5,354 nt of DNA from assembly GCA_019057775.1 (NCBI GenBank), contig JAHLWT010000276.1, positions 1 through 5,354 on the forward strand. The letters run 5' to 3'. The stretch's first letter is position 1, and each line of letters opens with the position of its first letter. This DNA is from Promethearchaeota archaeon. Lineage in GTDB: Archaea > Asgardarchaeota > Lokiarchaeia > Sigynarchaeales > SOKP01. Shown here one piece after another: positions 5,251-5,354 of this stretch. The translations under genes and the position numbers were made by a program. Below the pieces are notes generated by a model. That model was not told the origin of the DNA. It searched no databases and saw nothing but the letters and a program-made list of their open reading frames with translations.

Positions 5251-5349
5251 ATTACGATGCTGTCGGATGTTTCCATCCGACAGCTAATGATATGGCAAGA
5301 TTTTAATTACTCCAGTATTCAATGTCAGGTGGAAACACCTGACATCATG
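5251..5349. repeat. Interspersed 99-bp double-hairpin repeat, copy 2 (REP/BIME-like)
   Basis: The better preserved copy. Hairpin 1 spans 5259-5284: an 11-bp stem (GCTGTCGGATG with its complement) around a TTTC loop. Hairpin 2 spans 5322-5345: a 10-bp stem around a GAAA loop. Read with GAAA in the loop, the two stems share GTC-x-G-x-TG. They differ at the two x positions by compensated swaps: G-C to A-T and A-T to G-C. Orientation is the same as copy 1, so the two copies form direct repeats about 2 kb apart with the deacetylase-like gene between them. Similarity stops at 5349, five bases before the window ends. Confidence 0.87.
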
Positions 5350-5354
5350 AAATC

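Larger units (their letters stand above)
4764..5354. other. Gene-free region dense in structured repeats
   Basis: These 591 bp carry no credible gene; the only longer open frame (4908-5129) runs straight through the hairpins and has no family features. Instead there is a succession of structured DNA: 11-bp tandem repeats (4776-4852), a 17-bp inverted repeat (4858-4965), two three-way-junction palindromes (5025-5127), two triloop hairpins (5165-5181 and 5219-5235) and the second 99-bp double hairpin (5251-5349). Unstructured gaps are 4966-5024, which I can say nothing about, and 5128-5164, which is plain AT-rich sequence. No hairpin is followed by a run of T good enough to call an intrinsic terminator for the deacetylase-like gene. 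Confidence 0.75.

Noticed and set aside
4776..5349. CRISPR array or tRNA/cloverleaf RNA gene
   Set aside because: The tandem units are 11 bp with no spacers, and the cloverleaf-like elements have only two inner arms, 3-nt loops, no tRNA T-loop GTTC consensus in place and no CCA end.

Overview
The window looks like a piece of a Bacteroidota chromosome. It is AT-rich. It carries a TonB-dependent receptor with an N-terminal carboxypeptidase-regulatory-like domain, a layout typical of that phylum. It also carries a Bacteroidota-type two-domain polysaccharide-deacetylase-like protein. Start codons lack clear Shine-Dalgarno sequences, and TAnnTTTG-type promoter elements occur. Nothing in the sequence fixes the genus.

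Left half (1-3141): the 3' end of a membrane methyltransferase-like gene (ICMT/PEMT type, + strand) meets a full-length 808-aa TonB-dependent receptor (- strand) tail to tail, and their stop codons overlap. Upstream of the receptor, on the same strand, is a small two-helix membrane protein with a His/Cys-rich loop. The pair looks like an outer-membrane uptake unit, and the His-rich partner together with a CxxC pair in the receptor plug points to a metal or metal complex as substrate (inference).

Middle (3142-4763): a 320-bp divergent intergenic region holds the first copy of a 99-bp double-hairpin repeat. It is followed by a 433-aa polysaccharide-deacetylase-like gene that has no ATG and appears to start at TTG, immediately before a run of nine T.

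Right end (4764-5354): about 590 bp without a credible gene but very dense in structured DNA. In order it holds seven tandem 11-bp units; a 17-bp inverted repeat with a 74-bp spacer; two adjacent elements of about 50 bp that each fold into a near-perfect three-way junction; two related triloop hairpins; and a second copy of the 99-bp double hairpin. Related stems differ by paired, compensating changes, so the folded form rather than the plain sequence seems to be what is kept. This structured repeat cluster, which together with the first 99-bp copy brackets the deacetylase gene, is the most unusual part of the window. It resembles REP/BIME-type palindromic elements in general design, but no transposase or recombinase gene is present here, so its origin is inferred.
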